Origin: Trogon surrucura
Lineage: Eukaryota; Chordata; Aves; Trogoniformes; Trogonidae
Reading direction: 5' to 3'
DNA length: 64,000 nucleotides
Assembly (NCBI GenBank): GCA_020746105.1
Contig: CM036620.1
Span: 43,482,706-43,546,705, forward strand
Part shown: positions 10,401 through 23,951 of the stretch, in pieces
Numbering within the stretch: the first letter of the stretch is position 1
How the letters are laid out: every line of letters begins with the position of its first letter
Notes under the pieces: generated by a model
What the model was told of the DNA's origin: nothing
Databases searched by the model: none
The model's input: the letters and a program-made list of their open reading frames with translations, nothing else
Program-made: the position numbers and the translations under genes

Positions 10401-12302
10401 TAGGAAGAGCCAGTTGTATTACCATGTATTCAGAGGGCAGAATAGGCAGTCAGACTTTTTCAAGGTAAATCCGAACATGTCAGCATGTGACTGGCCTCCT
10501 GATCTGATCAATGAAGATCTCTTTTCTGTAGTTGTGCTTTCCCTTTTAATTCTGTGTTATTATTGAAACACTGATCCCTCTCAGAAAAATGAACATGCAA
10601 GGGATCGTAAGAAAAAGTATTGAAAGCATAAAATGTCTGCGATGAAACAAAACCAGAATGATGCTAACTACTTCAGTTAGATGCTATATAAGCAACAGAA
10701 ACTATAGGCATACAATAAGTACTAAGAAAACCAGATTTTTGTTACTACTTAAACTCTCATCATAGCTTAAAAAAATCAAGTTAAACAGAAAGGAAATGAA
10801 GTTTAAATTAGCAGTATAAAATGTTTTCTAACAACATATCAAAAATCCTTGGAACTCATTGCTACACATGTAAATGAAAAGCTATATGTTAGACATATTT
10901 TATGCATTATGAAATACTTTGAAAAATGTGAACATATGGTTCCTTTGCAGTTGAACACATTCCTAAGACAAATATGCATTTCTTGTATAAATATGTATGC
11001 ACTTTTTTATGCAACTTCAAGAACTTGTGAGAAGAAATCAGTTCTTAATCCATATCTCACATTAATACTCAGAAGTTAGGAATGTTACTCTTCCTTATAT
11101 GTATCAAAAAGGATCTATAAAAGTGGGGACTGGTAAGAGGGAATAATAACATTCTCAGAAGTAATTTACTACGTGCAAATTTTATAAAAAATTATATTCT
11201 TTTGTCTGGACATGGATATCTGCTAACTGTTCAATAATCTTCTCTCTGCTAAAGCAAAAACCAAGCCCAAGTATAATTTCATGTAGTACATATAAAAAGT
11301 TGCGGAAAAATACCAGTTTAGTTGCCATACTGTCTCTTATCTGCGGCAAAAACAGGTAAGAGGCATTTGAAAAACGAGGTATCAAAGTGTCCCAGTGTCT
11401 TTGACATTTTAGCAATGATAGCAAAATATTGGTTTTATGAACTATACGCATTTTGTCCTATCACAAAACAGAAAAAGGTAGCTACTCCCAGTGGTTTCTG
11501 TCATCCCAATTCAGTTGACAGCTATCAAAGTTTGTTTTATCGTTGATGTGTCTTCCTGGTTAATTAGCATCTGTTATATCCTTCCATTTTGTGACTACAG
11601 GTTACTGAAAACAAATATAAGCATGAATATTCCTTTTTACCTTTTATATGTTTATTCCCCAAATCCAGGCTTTTTAATTTCATCACCCACATTGACATCC
11701 ATTTCTAAACCAAGTTGTCCATCAAGACTTAGTTTGAACACTACAATAAGAGGAAAATGGCTTTAAAATTTACAAGATAGCCAAAGGAATAATGTTAACT
11801 GATAGCTGCCAAACAAAATGCCTTTTGAGTAAATATATGCATGCCTTGTCTGAAATTTAACTGCTCTTTTGTAAATAGTTTACAGGAAAAAAAACCAAAC
11901 AGCATGTAATCTGAAATGGTTATGTGGCATTGTTTTCTTCTTCTCATGGCAGATTATGTTTAGATATTTTTGGTGGCAGATAAAATCTTGGACTAATTTT
12001 TGCTGATTCTCTTCATTTAGCTTATTCCTCTCTGGAGCATGGTCTACTTGGTTATTCTTTGAGGTGCTTGCTTTTCTAAATATTAAATCTAAGACATTTA
12101 TTCACCACTGCCATCCTTAGAGCTTTTTATGAGAAATCTCTTTGAGAAATATTGTGTAATTGCTGCGTACTTTTTTTGGCAAATATATCTTTGGAGGCTA
12201 CAGATATGTAACGTGTTGTATAAACTGATTACTTAATATGCTTATTGACCAACATCTGCAAAAGACAATTAACCCACTGATAGGTTTAAAAAAAAATCGT
12301 CG
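7441..12302. other. AT-rich intergenic DNA, mostly featureless
   Basis: Unique-looking sequence with several short poly-T runs (for example near 7615-7627). An alternating purine/pyrimidine tract lies at 8715-8740. Open frames here (at most about 100 codons, for example 9587-9889 plus) show no domain I recognise. I see no splice-consistent gene. Confidence 0.5.
8715..8740. repeat. Alternating purine/pyrimidine (CA/TA) tract
   Basis: Twenty-six bases alternate pyrimidine and purine, moving from CA repeats through CGTATATA to ACATGTATG. Such tracts may adopt Z-DNA, but this one is short and partly TA, which lowers that propensity. Confidence 0.6.
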
Positions 12303-13250
12303 TGCCGCTGATGACTTGGATGAGGGACTAGAGAGTACTATCAGCAAGTTTGCTGATGACACCAAGCTGGGAGGAGTGGCTGACACACCAGAAGGCTGTG
12401 CTGCCATCCAGCGAGACCTGGACAGGCTGGAGGGTTGGGCTGGGAAAAATTTAATGAAATATAACAAGGGTAAATGTAGGGTCTTGCATCTGGGTAGGAA
12501 CAACCCCGGGTTCCAGTATGAGTTGGGGAATGACTTATTAGAGAGTAGTGTAGGGGAAAGGGACCTGGGAGTCTTGGTGGACAGCAGGATGACCATGAGC
12601 CAGCACTGTGCCCTTGTGGCCAGGAAGGCCAATGGCATCCTGGGGTGTATTAGAAGGGGGGTGGTGAGTAGGTCGAGAGAGGTTCTCCTTCCCCTCTACT
12701 CTGCCCTGGTGAGACCCCATCTGGAATACTGTGTCCAGTTCTGGGCCCCTCAGTTCAAGAAAGACAGGGAACTGCTGGAGAGAGTCCAGCACAGGGCAAC
12801 TAGGATGATTAAGGGAGTGGAGCATCTCCCTTATGAGAAAAGACTGAAGGAGCTGGGGCTCTTTAGTTTGGAGAAGAGGAGGCTGAGGGGTGACCTCATT
12901 AATGTTTACAAATATATCAAGGGTAAGTGTCACGAGGATGGAGCCAGGCTCTTCTCGGTGACAACCACTGATAGGACAAGGGGTAATGGGCTGAAACTGG
13001 AACATAAGAGGTTCCGCTTAAACTCGAGAAGAAACTTCTTCTCAGTGAGGGTGACGGAACACTGGAACAGGCTGCCCAGGGAGGTTGTGGAGTCTCCTTC
13101 TCTGGAGACGTTCAAGACCTGCCTGGACACGTTCCTGTGTGGCATAGTCTAGGCATTCCTGCTCTGGCAGGGGGATTGGACTTGATGATCTTTCGAGGTC
13201 CCTTCCAATCCCTAACATTCTATGATTCTATGATTCTATGATTCTATGAT
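12303..13250 (+). mobile_element. CR1 LINE, 5'-truncated, young copy with open ORF2 end
   Basis: About 950 bp of CR1 from just upstream of reverse-transcriptase motif C to the 3' tail. The reading frame runs without interruption to TAG at 13150-13152 and includes the catalytic FADD box ([11 protein letters not shown]), the DLDRLEGWA block, [49 protein letters not shown] and the ending FLCGIV. The 3' UTR follows, ending in four copies of ATTCTATG. The 5' break falls near 12303 after an A-rich host sequence; the ATG at 12238 belongs to host DNA. No clear target-site duplication was seen, as is usual for CR1. Confidence 0.94.
12304..13152 (+). CDS. CR1 ORF2 fragment (C-terminal reverse transcriptase, LINE-derived)
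   Basis: Open frame of about 282 codons within the CR1 copy. It is the C-terminal part of the CR1 endonuclease/reverse transcriptase polyprotein, which copies its own RNA at a nicked chromosomal target. Only motif C (FADD) and the region C-terminal to it remain; the endonuclease and reverse-transcriptase motifs upstream are missing, so the product cannot be active. There is no CR1 promoter. The intact frame reflects youth of the copy, not evident selection. Confidence 0.6.
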   Translation, partial: AADDLDEGLESTISKFADDTKLGGVADTPEGCAAIQRDLDRLEGWAGKNLMKYNKGKCRVLHLGRNNPGFQYELGNDLLESSVGERDLGVLVDSRMTMSQHCALVARKANGILGCIRRGVVSRSREVLLPLYSALVRPHLEYCVQFWAPQFKKDRELLERVQHRATRMIKGVEHLPYEKRLKELGLFSLEKRRLRGDLINVYKYIKGKCHEDGARLFSVTTTDRTRGNGLKLEHKRFRLNSRRNFFSVRVTEHWNRLPREVVESPSLETFKTCLDTFLCGIV

Positions 13251-16200
13251 AGGTTGATTTAAAACCAAATAATACGTACAAAAAGCACATTATAAAAATC
13301 AATGACATTCAAGGAGAGAAAGAGCCCAAGAGCTAGTCCGGTAATTCACAGAGAAGTAATAAGAGGCTTTTTCCTAACAGGTCAAAACATATTATTTCAG
13401 AGACTATTATCATAGCATCCAAGTCCTTACATCAACCCATAAAATAATCCATTGTAAATAACACATAATATTGAAATTGGTATTATCTGAGTACGTTAGT
13501 CACGTATTACCGAAACTGGTTTTGAAAAGATAGTCAGGCAAAAAGCTTTAATTAAAAGTCCACAGTTTTTGTCATGAAAGGGTGGAAATTCAGGCACTTA
13601 ACTGTAATAACTAAATAGATGATAATTACAGTTTAAAAGAAGTATAGTTTGTGTGGAAAAAAAACTCAGTCTAATGTGCAGTAAAGGTAAAGGTAGTAAT
13701 TATAATTTGCCTGATTTGTAACAAAATATATACATTTCAGTTATTTCTACTAGGTGCTTCAAACTGATACAGCTTCTTCAATGAAAATGTAATTGAATCT
13801 ACTTGGTCTGTTTAATCACCACCACATTGTTCTTTGAGCTGTATTTTGAAAGAGATTACTGCATCCTGAAACATACAAAGGTCCTCATCTGTGCTGACTT
13901 TGATAAATGTGCTTGAGTTTAGGTTCATATTCTCTGAGCAAAGTTTGTGTCAGTAGGAGCTCTCCTCCAGACCGCAATGTACATGTGACTCCCACACCAT
14001 ACCTTGGACTTCCCAAACATCCCAAAATCTTTTACTTCCCACTCTAATTAGTATGCAAGTCTGACCTTACTCATTAGGCTACCTAGTTAAACTTACAACA
14101 TGTTATATGTGAGGGGAAGGTTTTTTTTTCCTCTGAGGAGCCACATAGAAATGATGTTTGCTGTAGTTGTGGGACAGACAAGAGCAAAGAAAGGATACTT
14201 TAGTCAGTGTTTTCCACAACTGGAGACAGAACTCCCACCCTAATATTGCCCCTAATGCCTAACGTGCATCACTGGGAGCTCATACTTCTGTTGTTGATGC
14301 AGTCTAGCAAGTCTTCCTAGTGTTAAGAAGATACCAGGGTGCAAACATGTATTATACATTGTATCTCTCACTTTTCTTCCCTTTCCTTATGCATTCTGAT
14401 CAGAAGAACAGTGTGTCTCAAAACTTAGGCTATTTAAGGATAATCATGAGTTCAAAGAGTTCTATCTCATATAGGAATTTCTGCATGCTTAACTGAAAAT
14501 AAGGAGTTAATTTGAGTATGCCAGTGTGTTTACTGACTTCAGTGAGGACACTGGAAAGCTGTTCCACTGAGACAAGGAATTTTAGATGTCACTTGTCGCA
14601 GGAATATTTCAGTGGGCTGAACTTAAAGTGAAAGGGCTGCCTCTAATTTGCGGTCACATGTGCCAACTTGTCAAACTGCATCATACACTAAATTGCTATA
14701 CCTAGGAGGCATGAACAGGAACACTATTCTCTCCAATAAATCTGTAATTTGCTCTGACCTTCTTTACATACAAAATGGATCATGTCCCCTTTTTAATTCT
14801 TTCAAGTAGTGGTCACTCTGATTCCCTTCCCTGACCTATCTCACCCAGCTTCAGCCTGTGGGCAAACATCAAGCCAAGTCATGTAATGTCGTAAATCCTG
14901 GAATCCAGGTTATTAATCAGTGCTCTTTGGCTGCCTTTCAAAATAATATTTCACACTCGTAATAGCCCTCCCGTGTGCTCTCCCTCCTTCTTGGCACAGA
15001 AAATGTTCCTCACATCCTGGAATGCCAGTTATGTTGCCTGTAAAATCTCTCCGTTCTGGACTTCCCCTCACAGGAAGCTGCAGCAAACTGTCATCCAGCA
15101 AAAATGAAAACTTGAAGGCTCTCAGAAAAGTTTGAATAGTATGAGATCTTCAAAAGGCCAAACACATCTGTTTTTTTCACCAGCCATATGTCTAACATTA
15201 AGCAATAAGGAAATGTATGCCAACAAGTGCATTTACATGCCAGAATGAAATTGAAATATCAGCGTTATAGTGCTTTTTTTTTTGCCCTTCAGGGATCCTT
15301 GAAATAAATATTCTGGGGTCATATTTATGCCAACATGTGACCTTCTGTAGTCAAACAATTCAATAATGTTTGTCTAGTTGAGGGGAGCCATTTCAGGCTT
15401 TGAAAAGACTACACTTCAGTAATAAGTGCAAGTTTCTTCTGTTGAAACAGACTACTCAAAAGACAAAAAAAAAGTAAGTTCCTTCCTGTCCTGCTGGATG
15501 CGGTGTTGTGATCTGATTGTCTACCAATGTCTAAACAAATAGAAGAAGTAATCTCCTCTTTTGCGTTCAATACATTCATTAAAAATATTAGTGGGGAAAA
15601 TAGTGACATCAATCACCCTATTTACACATGTCTGCAAAGTCTTATCCCCAACAGATGCTTTCTTTTGCCTTTTTAGCTTTACCTGACACCCTGAAATTAT
15701 TCAGGCAAGTCAGCAGCAGAAGTTCATTTCTTCACTCTCACCCTACCTTAAGGCCTTGTTTTGTCCTCTCTCGCTTCTCTGGAAAAGCAGGGAAGGAATA
15801 GAGAGGAAATCTGCCTGCCTGACACATCAGTAACACGGACGAGTTTGATAAGTGGTGGTTGTTGCTTATCCATTGATTGGAGCCTAGGGCAGAGAATCCC
15901 TCACAGGACCCATGTCTGGCTTGATGCTCTCCTTCAGGTGTGTCAGCAGAAAAAAAACGGAAAGGAAGATATATTAGCGTTTCCCAGAATCTAAAGATAT
16001 AAAATATGATTCACTTTTAACCAGCTACAGCCTGCTGACGCCCTAACCAATGGACACATTTGTAACTTGCTGTCTGCATCTTGTGACAGATTCATCCCAT
16101 TGCAGACATTTTTCTTAGGAAGATTGGTGAACAGCTATGGAAAGAGTGGCAAAGAACCCTGGCAGAAATATTGGCAATGCCCTAGTGATGTCATGAAGAT

Positions 16201-19200
16201 GAAGCATTGGAGATTAGCCTTGTGGCATTTCACAGATCTATCCCAAGGTCCTGCAGGTACAGCTGCATGGTCCAGGGCCATGTCCCCTGCAATGTGTCAT
16301 GAGCCAGGAGCAGAACCCTGCAAAACAATGTGTGATGAAACATGTGAGTTAAAAAGAAAAATCTTCCTAGCTCACTTTTTACATAGAAATAACATTTACC
16401 TCTTTGTGTTTGTAATTAAATTTACTTTTTCATTATGTATTTGTATTCATAAAGGCAGTGGCTGTGTTTCAAGGCTCTGCTCAGTCTCTGGGATCTTTGG
16501 GAGCAAAGGTCTTTGAAAGAATTAGTACATGCCACAGAAACATTGTAAAACAAATGCACATTACCTTTAACAAAACATTTTAAGAAGATAGAGCTTTTTC
16601 TTTCATAATGTTTTATTCAATTGTATGAAGTTTTTTGGTGTGGACTATAATTATGGATTTCCTGAGCAACAGTTTAAAAGGAAAGAATAAAGTGAGTAGA
16701 TGAATGTGACTTGTGAGGTATTTCTGCTATGACTTTAAGAAAAATATTTTCTTCTAATTACACAGTGATTAACAACTGTATTTGTATTTTCTTATCTTGG
16801 TGTCATAAATATCCCCCTTTCTGAAGCTGGAATTAATATGAGCTTTGAAAAAGAATACTGATAGCTCTTTTGAATGTTGAACAATATTTTCTTTGAGGAT
16901 TATGCAAATTAGTTTTAAAGTCTCATTAAATGATAATTTTTAAACCAACTAAAAATTCTTAGCTAAAATTCAGAGCACTGGAGCATGAAGTTGGTAGGTA
17001 ACACCTTGTTAGATATGTTGCTCATACTGTTACATTCTATAAATACTTTATTTGCATTAAATATTTTCAATGTATTAATTGTCTAATATGTCCTTCAATA
17101 ATTTTCAAAATATATTTATTAAGCAATTTTCATATTCTGAATATTAAGTACAGTTTTAAGTTCTTTTAGGCAAATTAGACTATGCATTAAGAGGACCTTT
17201 AGTCCAATAGCCAGATACTGACAGTAATGTAAGTAATGATTTTCAAGATAGTGTAGCGGTGTTTAAAAGACAATTAACTATAAGTTGGATTCTTTAATCA
17301 TCTAATCACTGCTCGCAATCCTAGTCCTGCAATATTACTATGTTTTTCATACAGACCCAAGTTTAAACAGTTTGTAAGGTTCTTTTCTTATCATTCTGTG
17401 TGTTAAACACGTGTGACAATTGATTATGTCAAATTGTGTGTCAAATTAGACAGCCACTAAACAGATTTATTGTAAACCCATTTAAAATATCTTTTAAAGG
17501 AGCCAGGAGGGAACTGTGGAAATCCTTGATAAATCATAGTAATATAAAAGAATGTCAGAAGTAAGCTTGTGGGGATTTGAGCTTGGGTGTCTGCTCACTT
17601 ATTATCAAAACATACGAAATTTCCTGCCACATCTGAGAGGGAGAGAAATTGCACTAGTCAATGCATGTATTAAAGGAAATAAGAAAGCAGCAGCCCCCAA
17701 AAGGCAAATAAAGCTGAGAAAGAAGTTGGAAGATGAAGATAACACAGTATTCCCAGATGAATCTTGCAATATTTGTTTTCCATTCATTTTTATTTACTGA
17801 GAATTGGGTTACTTCATAAATATAAAAACAAAATTACAAATAAATGAAGAAAAAAAAGATAAATAACCTTGGACACTTTGTAGACTGTTTACAACAATCT
17901 TATTTCAACTGAGTAGTAAATCAAAAGCTGCTTTGTTTAATGTCAACAGATTTCAGGTTCTGAACTCATGCTTCAGCCTAGAATTTGTTAACTGTGTACA
18001 TATCGCTAATTGTAAATGTATTATTAAATAGAAACAGTAGATAAAGCTTCCTATGTTCATATTTCATTCTTCTTTGAAGATCTCTATATTGTTTGTCAGA
18101 AATTACTTTTCTTCTTTGGAACATGTCAGTGATGAGCAACCCTTTCAAAAAGAACACCAGTGCTTTGATTTGTTTTGAAGGCATTCTCATTAAGCTGTGT
18201 ACTGCTATATTGAAATACATGATTACTCTAAAAGTGCTGACACAAATATTTGTTCATATTACTCTTTAAGTTGGTTGATTTTCTGTGAATGTTAAATCAA
18301 GGGCATGTCCATATACTTCATCTGCATAGAGATGAAGATGCTTCATTTATTTATTATTCCTTCCTCTGCAGTTTTATATGTATAGATTTTTTGAAGAAAA
18401 TGTACTAAGCAAGTGTTTAGTAAAACTACCAGTTTTATAACTCATTCAGCACGGTGAGTTGTTAGAGTTCAATTATGGGCATAAATACATCTATTAGTAA
18501 TAACTGTACTAATACACATTTCTATAAATATTTCAGCACAATTGAATAAACCAATACTACCATTTATTTATTTGCATTTTTATAACCTTACTGTGACTAA
18601 GTTGTAGTTATAGTTGAGGAGTTTTTCTAATTTAGCACCTGCTTAAGGCATGTATAATTTTCTACCAAACATTTTGGGAAAGTTTTCTTTGGGCATTTTC
18701 TCAATACAAGTGACTTTTTTTCTAATGTTGTATTCTAGCTTTTCAGAAGGATTTGAACTTTACAAAGGACTTTCTGTACATTGAACATTGACTGAAAACA
18801 AGTTAAGAGAATGTTAGAAGCACACAGACTGATTTTAAATTCATTTTAGAGGTGTGTTGAGACATTTGTCAATTTTTCTGAAGTCGGGTACTGCATGTAC
18901 TTGTGGTTTACATATCTGATTACACTTAGACATGCTCACATTTAATAAAAAGCATTCGTTTAAAATGAAATACCATATCCTGAGTGTGTGAATGAGATTG
19001 GACCTTATGATGAATATTTTGGTGAATGTGTCTGAGTATTTGCCTATGTGACGTTTGTTTGTGAAATTTAGGAAGAAAGGGGTGACTGTTTCAAAAAAAA
19101 ATCATATGATTCTTAACATCCTTTTTATTTAAATCTGTAATCACAAAACTGTATCAGTAAACACAGGCAGTGAAAAATTTAAATAACCCATAGGAATTAC

Positions 19201-19544
19201 ATTCAGTGTTATGATTTCCCCGGTATCTTGAGATTTCTTCACATGCTGCAGAATATATAAGCAGAGAATTTGTCATGCTGTCCTACTATTGTGAGGATTT
19301 AGCATTTTTTCAGATTCTGTAAATTTGTTTGGTGTCCCTCATTAATATCATGGAAGTAATTATCCAAGTACTTGTTAGCAGTTATTTTCAAACAATTTTT
19401 TGGTTTTCTGGGTTTTTTTTAAGTAAACCTATTTGCTTTTCTTTCTTCACCTATCGCTACTGCTTGAAGCTCATCTAACATGCTGGGAGGCAAATTAGCA
19501 TAAACCTCTGGATATCATCAATACAGATAGTGAATCAGCACTGA

Positions 19545-19625
19545 ATTTGCTGGCTAATTAACTAGTATCATGTGTTAATTACATATGCTCATTAACATCT
19601 TTACTTGTACTGAAAAGAAAATATA
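19545..19625. promoter_or_regulatory. Cluster of TAAT/ATTA motifs (candidate homeodomain-binding block)
   Basis: The stretch holds several TAATTA or ATTA cores in about 80 bp (GGCTAATTAACTAG, TGTTAATTACAT, CATTAACA). Such clusters occur in developmental enhancers lying in gene deserts, but they also arise by chance in AT-rich DNA. I see no other evidence of conservation. Confidence 0.15.
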
Positions 19626-19754
19626 ATCCTGCTCGTCTTCTAAAGGTAATTTAATCCTTTCCCAGCACCAACAATACAAAAGATTTCATAGCACCACTGG
19701 TGACTATTTCGAGCAACATGTACCCACAAATAAGTCTAATCCTCCCTTCAACTG

Positions 19755-19782
19755 TTTTCTACCATGTATTTTCTACCATGTA
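19755..19782 (+). repeat. Perfect 14-bp tandem duplication
   Basis: TTTTCTACCATGTA occurs twice back to back without mismatch, consistent with a recent slippage event. Confidence 0.9.
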
Positions 19783-20094
19783 TGAGTTGGCCAAGTGTTT
19801 TGGAAAATACATTAAAATGACAAGTCTTTCTTAAATTCTTTGAAGATTTTTCTTCATTATTTTCTTTGCAGAAAACTGGACCTTTACTTCTTATGTAATA
19901 TAGCTTTGGAGAAAGAAACAATCTCTTCTTTAACAAGGGAGATGTCATAAGTTCCGCATCTACAATAGCAATAATTCCTGCACTAACAATCTGCATATAA
20001 TTTGTGCTTCCATCCACATGAACCTCTTTGAGATTCTAGATGAAGACATCTGAGATTTAAAGGCTAGTAATGTGGAAATTTGTAGATTTCCACA

Positions 20095-20250
20095 AGGAAA
20101 AAAAAAAAGAAAAAGAAAAAGGTGGGAGGAAACAACTAAGGAGAAAAAGGAAATGAGAAAAGCTGTAAAAAATGAAAGGGGAAAGAGGCAGAGAGAAAAA
20201 TTGCTGGAGAACCTGAGTTACAGCTTTGACAGTGGTAACTCTGGGAGGAA
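20095..20250 (+). repeat. Purine-rich (A/G) low-complexity block
   Basis: The plus strand is almost only A and G, beginning with a run of A and AAG repeats and continuing with GAGAAAAAGG and GGGAAAGAGGCAGAGAG. The translated frames here are Lys/Arg/Glu-rich artefacts of composition. Confidence 0.7.
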
Positions 20251-22639
20251 AGAAGAAATGTAATAGATAGGGAAGACAGGAAGAGACAGAGAAGAGCAGA
20301 ATTATGCAGTACAGGATTGTCTTTGAACATACTGCAGAACGAAACCTCTGGCTTATCAAGTGGAATATCTTTCGTTAAGCACAGAAAAGAGTTGATTGCT
20401 CAAAAACTACTTACTGGTTTTTGGTTGAAGTTTATGATATTTGTCTTGATCCCTAATCCTCAAGTAATGCGAGTTCTGTCTGTGTGAGAGACTCTGCACG
20501 AAACACTGCCACCGTTTTTATGTGTTTAACAGCTTTCAAGGTAATTAATTTAATTTCAGAATGAAAACAAAACATTTTTTGAGTTTAAGTGAGACAGAAT
20601 CAGATTATCGCCAGGTTTCAACTCAGTCCTTCTGGTCAGAAGCAATCTGGAAAAATGTCAAAAATCTTGTTACAGAAATCTTCATAAAAATCAATAAATC
20701 ACTGCAGAACATCTTGACTTTGAAAAACAGAGTATTTTGACAGATTACATGTTGTCAAAAATATTTTGACGATTTTAACTTGTCAGTTTATCATTTTCTG
20801 TGGAGTTGTGAAACTCACAACCCCCTTTAGACTGTGATGTACCAGATCTGTTGCCCATCATTTTGAAGCATGACGGGAAACTGCTTCCTGTCATGGACTT
20901 TGTAGCAAATGCTAATTAGTTTCACATGGCTGTTATTTAGAAGGGCTGTATGGAAACATCTTTCCATTTTTAATTAGTTTGCCTGGTTTTGTTTTATGTA
21001 TTTTCAACTGGCTAGTGGATTTGACTTTGCTGGTGATTTACAAATGTGTTGAGGTAGATGTGAAAGAAATTCAGGCTCTGTAAAGCCTGAAAAGTCATAG
21101 TGTTTAGCTTAGCTAGGATTCAGAACACTCTAGCATTCAAAACATACTCAGTTTTATGACTCAAACAGCAGTTCTGAGTGGCAAGCTTGAGCAGACAATA
21201 AAAAATATAACCCAAACTAGCTGCCTTTGTCTTCCTTACCCAGTACTACATGAACTATTTGTGCTCTTGCTCCAGTCATTGTACATGTGCATATTATGAT
21301 TAATTCTTTGTCTAAAAATACATATACAGTTCTTGCACGGTGGATGAGAAGTCAGTTTCCCTCTTCTTAAGAGCTGCCTTAAGAAAATACTGAGGAGATC
21401 CAGTAAATCAGGAACACAGTGGAACGTAATTAGCAAGAAATAGTGAAAACTGCCTATAACTACAGGATAAAACTTTTCAATGGGAGATGTGGGTTTCAAT
21501 CCTTTCAGGATGAGGCTAAGCTTGTACCCAGGTTTTCCGTATTCTGGATGACTGTTCAAATCACAGATCCATGTTATGAAAAGAGGGGAAGAGAAAGAGG
21601 TATTGTACAAGAAAGAAAGAAAAAAAATTAATTGAGTGCTCTATTCCAAGTGAAGTTTCTCAGAGTGAAAGAGTTGGGAAAAAAAAGCACCTAGCTTCTG
21701 AATCTTGACCATGTTTGCATATGAACTGGGTTAACTCTTAAAAACTTCCAAGTGAGCAGATAACCAGAGCTCTAAAGTCCTAAATTAAAGATTAAAAGCA
21801 AACCCAAACCAGCCTATTTGATATGTGCAGTTTCAATGCCTCCAGAAAGAAGTGACCTATAAGCACCTGTGACCGTGAGACCTCAGTTCTGAACACAGAT
21901 ATCTAAATTTTAGTCTTCTGTAACCTTAGGAGGTCTTAGATAACAAGTCTTTGTGATTGGATCCTGAGGAGGAAATGACAAGAAAAGTTCTGTGTAGTGA
22001 TAAATATAGCAAAGAAAAAAAAAGAAACATTTGGAAAACTATTGCCTTTAATGAGATATTGCCCTAAAAGATACAAAGAATATTCATCCACCTCTTCTCT
22101 TATAGCCCACTTCATTCAAATACGTGAGAATAAAATGGAGACCATAGATTGCTTTGAACCTGATATACAGGAATACTGGGTTTCTACCTTGCCTAAAATC
22201 TGTGTGGAAAGAAAGGTAAAATCCATAGATATGCACACATTTTCATGTATGCGTGTATATATATGTCTATGTACTCTTAATATTTTCAATGAATTTTGTT
22301 TTTATTAAACTGTGAAGCTAATAATAATAGATGGATATCATATGAAACAGGTATTGCAGAAGCTTTCTTGAATATCACAAGTCTAACTGGAAGATAATAA
22401 ACCAAGTATTTTATGCAGGGGATTTTGATGGACAGCAGAGTTTCTTTCAGTGTAACCTAACACTCCATCGAGTTAGAACTTATATTGCATGCTGAATGTA
22501 CTTTTCATATGAATTTAAGCTTCCAATTCATATGTCCAGTATTCAAATGCTGAAAAAATATTATGATGCTCAACACAGTGTGTAGATGATCACAGATGAT
22601 CAGAAGAGCACCTGAAGGGCAGCTCAAAAGAATTCCAGC

Positions 22640-22933
22640 CGTTCCAGACAGTGGGTCAGCTTCATCAGGAACCCAACTTAAATGTCTCTATGAAACCCAT
22701 CTGACATGGAGAATAAACAAGGGGTACTAAGACATGCACAAGCCTGATGGACCATGATCTTATTGACATCATGGAGACAGGATGGCTCCTATGACTAAGT
22801 GTTGGAATGTAAGGATACAGACATTTTAGGAAGGATAGGATAGGGAAATGAGGAGGGGGAGTCACCCTCTATGTCAATGAGAAGCTTTTCATTTAAGGTC
22901 CCTTCCAACCCAAACCATTCTGTAATTCTATGA
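22640..22933 (+). mobile_element. CR1 LINE with large internal deletion (endonuclease part fused to 3' tail)
   Basis: 22640-22885 matches the CR1 endonuclease-coding region: CAGGAACCCAACTTAAATG, then CTCCTATGACTAAGTGTTGG, GGATACAGACATTTTAGGAAG and GAGGAGGGGGAGTCACCCTC, which in intact elements encodes the block ending R-G-G-G-V-A-L-Y-V. At about 22886-22896 it jumps to the 3' UTR (AAGGTCCCTTCCAACCCAAACCATTC) and the tail to 22933. More than two kilobases of CR1, including the reverse transcriptase, are missing. Stops interrupt the frame. An old copy. Confidence 0.72.
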
Positions 22934-23933
22934 TTTACTGTTGCCTATGAATAAGTATTTATAGCACATGTACCCAAATATATTAGAGGGACTATAACAA
23001 TATTTGCCAATGTAATATGCATACCTGCACATTTATTTTCTGCTGAATACCAAAAGCATGTCCGGAAGTGTGGAAGGCAGAGAATATATTGTTCCTTCCT
23101 CTAGGCTCTCATAATTTAAATATCAAATTGAATTTATATATGCATGCTTCTTAGCAGTAAAAAATCCCATAATTTTAGCATACCCAGAAAAAAATGCTGC
23201 AGCTTATTACATCTTTTTCTTTGGCTTTCAGTATTACAGACATTTTCCTGATTCATTTTTCAACAAGAGAAATGAATCTTCAGAGCTGGTTACATAAAAG
23301 ATTATAGAGGATTGGAAAGCCACCAGTGGTGTTTGCACAAACTTAACGAAAGATGTCGATGTTGCAAACACTCAAGATCGATTGCTGTTTAATTGTATAC
23401 AGTAATCTCATTAAAATCATAGGAACCCACTAGAGTCTTTATTTTATGAACATTAAACAAATACAAAAATACATGTGAACCATCAACTGTGATAAGACAA
23501 AAGCAATAATATCTTTCTCTGGATTTATAAACAAATAGATTGGACTTCACTCCTATGAATACTTATCACATGAAGTTGCCCACAAAAATCAGTCAGTTTA
23601 CATCAGTATAAAGGCAAACTGGGGTCATAATGAGGCACGAAAGTCTCTGTTATCACTTTCTAAAACATAAAAATAGAGAGACATCCCTAAAGATATATAT
23701 TTCTTTGAATGTTTTATCACTCTAAAGTTAAAAGAAAAATTAGCACTTTTGTGGCATTGCTTGTAAAAATATTTTATATATTCATTTTAATATAAATGCA
23801 CTTGTATTTACATAAATTAAATATTTGATAAATATAAAATACACATTGGTTGTGGTTTTATGGGATATATAATTTATTAATTTATTGACAAAATACATTT
23901 TTTTTCAAAAATCAATAGTTATGCCTCATACTC

Positions 23934-23951
23934 TTTTTTTTTTTTTTTTTT
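23934..23951 (+). repeat. Poly-T tract (18 T)
   Basis: Uninterrupted T run. No SINE-like body or retrogene is seen on the minus strand adjacent to it, so I treat it as simple sequence and not as the tail of a retrocopy. Confidence 0.85.

Larger units (their letters stand above)
13251..22639. other. AT-rich intergenic DNA, gene desert
   Basis: Nine kilobases without a recognisable gene or repeat family. Small features include a perfect 14-bp tandem duplication at 19755-19782, a TAAT-rich stretch near 19545-19625, a purine-rich block at 20095-20250 and a small hairpin at 20734-20762. Open frames such as 16067-16516 plus (149 codons) and 21236-21610 minus (124 codons) have no motif, no splice support and amino-acid content of translated AT-rich DNA. 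Confidence 0.5.

Noticed and set aside
12238..13152. A 304-codon host gene
   Set aside because: The frame is the C-terminal part of CR1 ORF2; the first about 22 codons are flanking DNA.
20734..20762. Short hairpin (TTTTGACA / TGTCAAAA)
   Set aside because: An eight-base stem in AT-rich DNA is common by chance and no element or RNA gene surrounds it.
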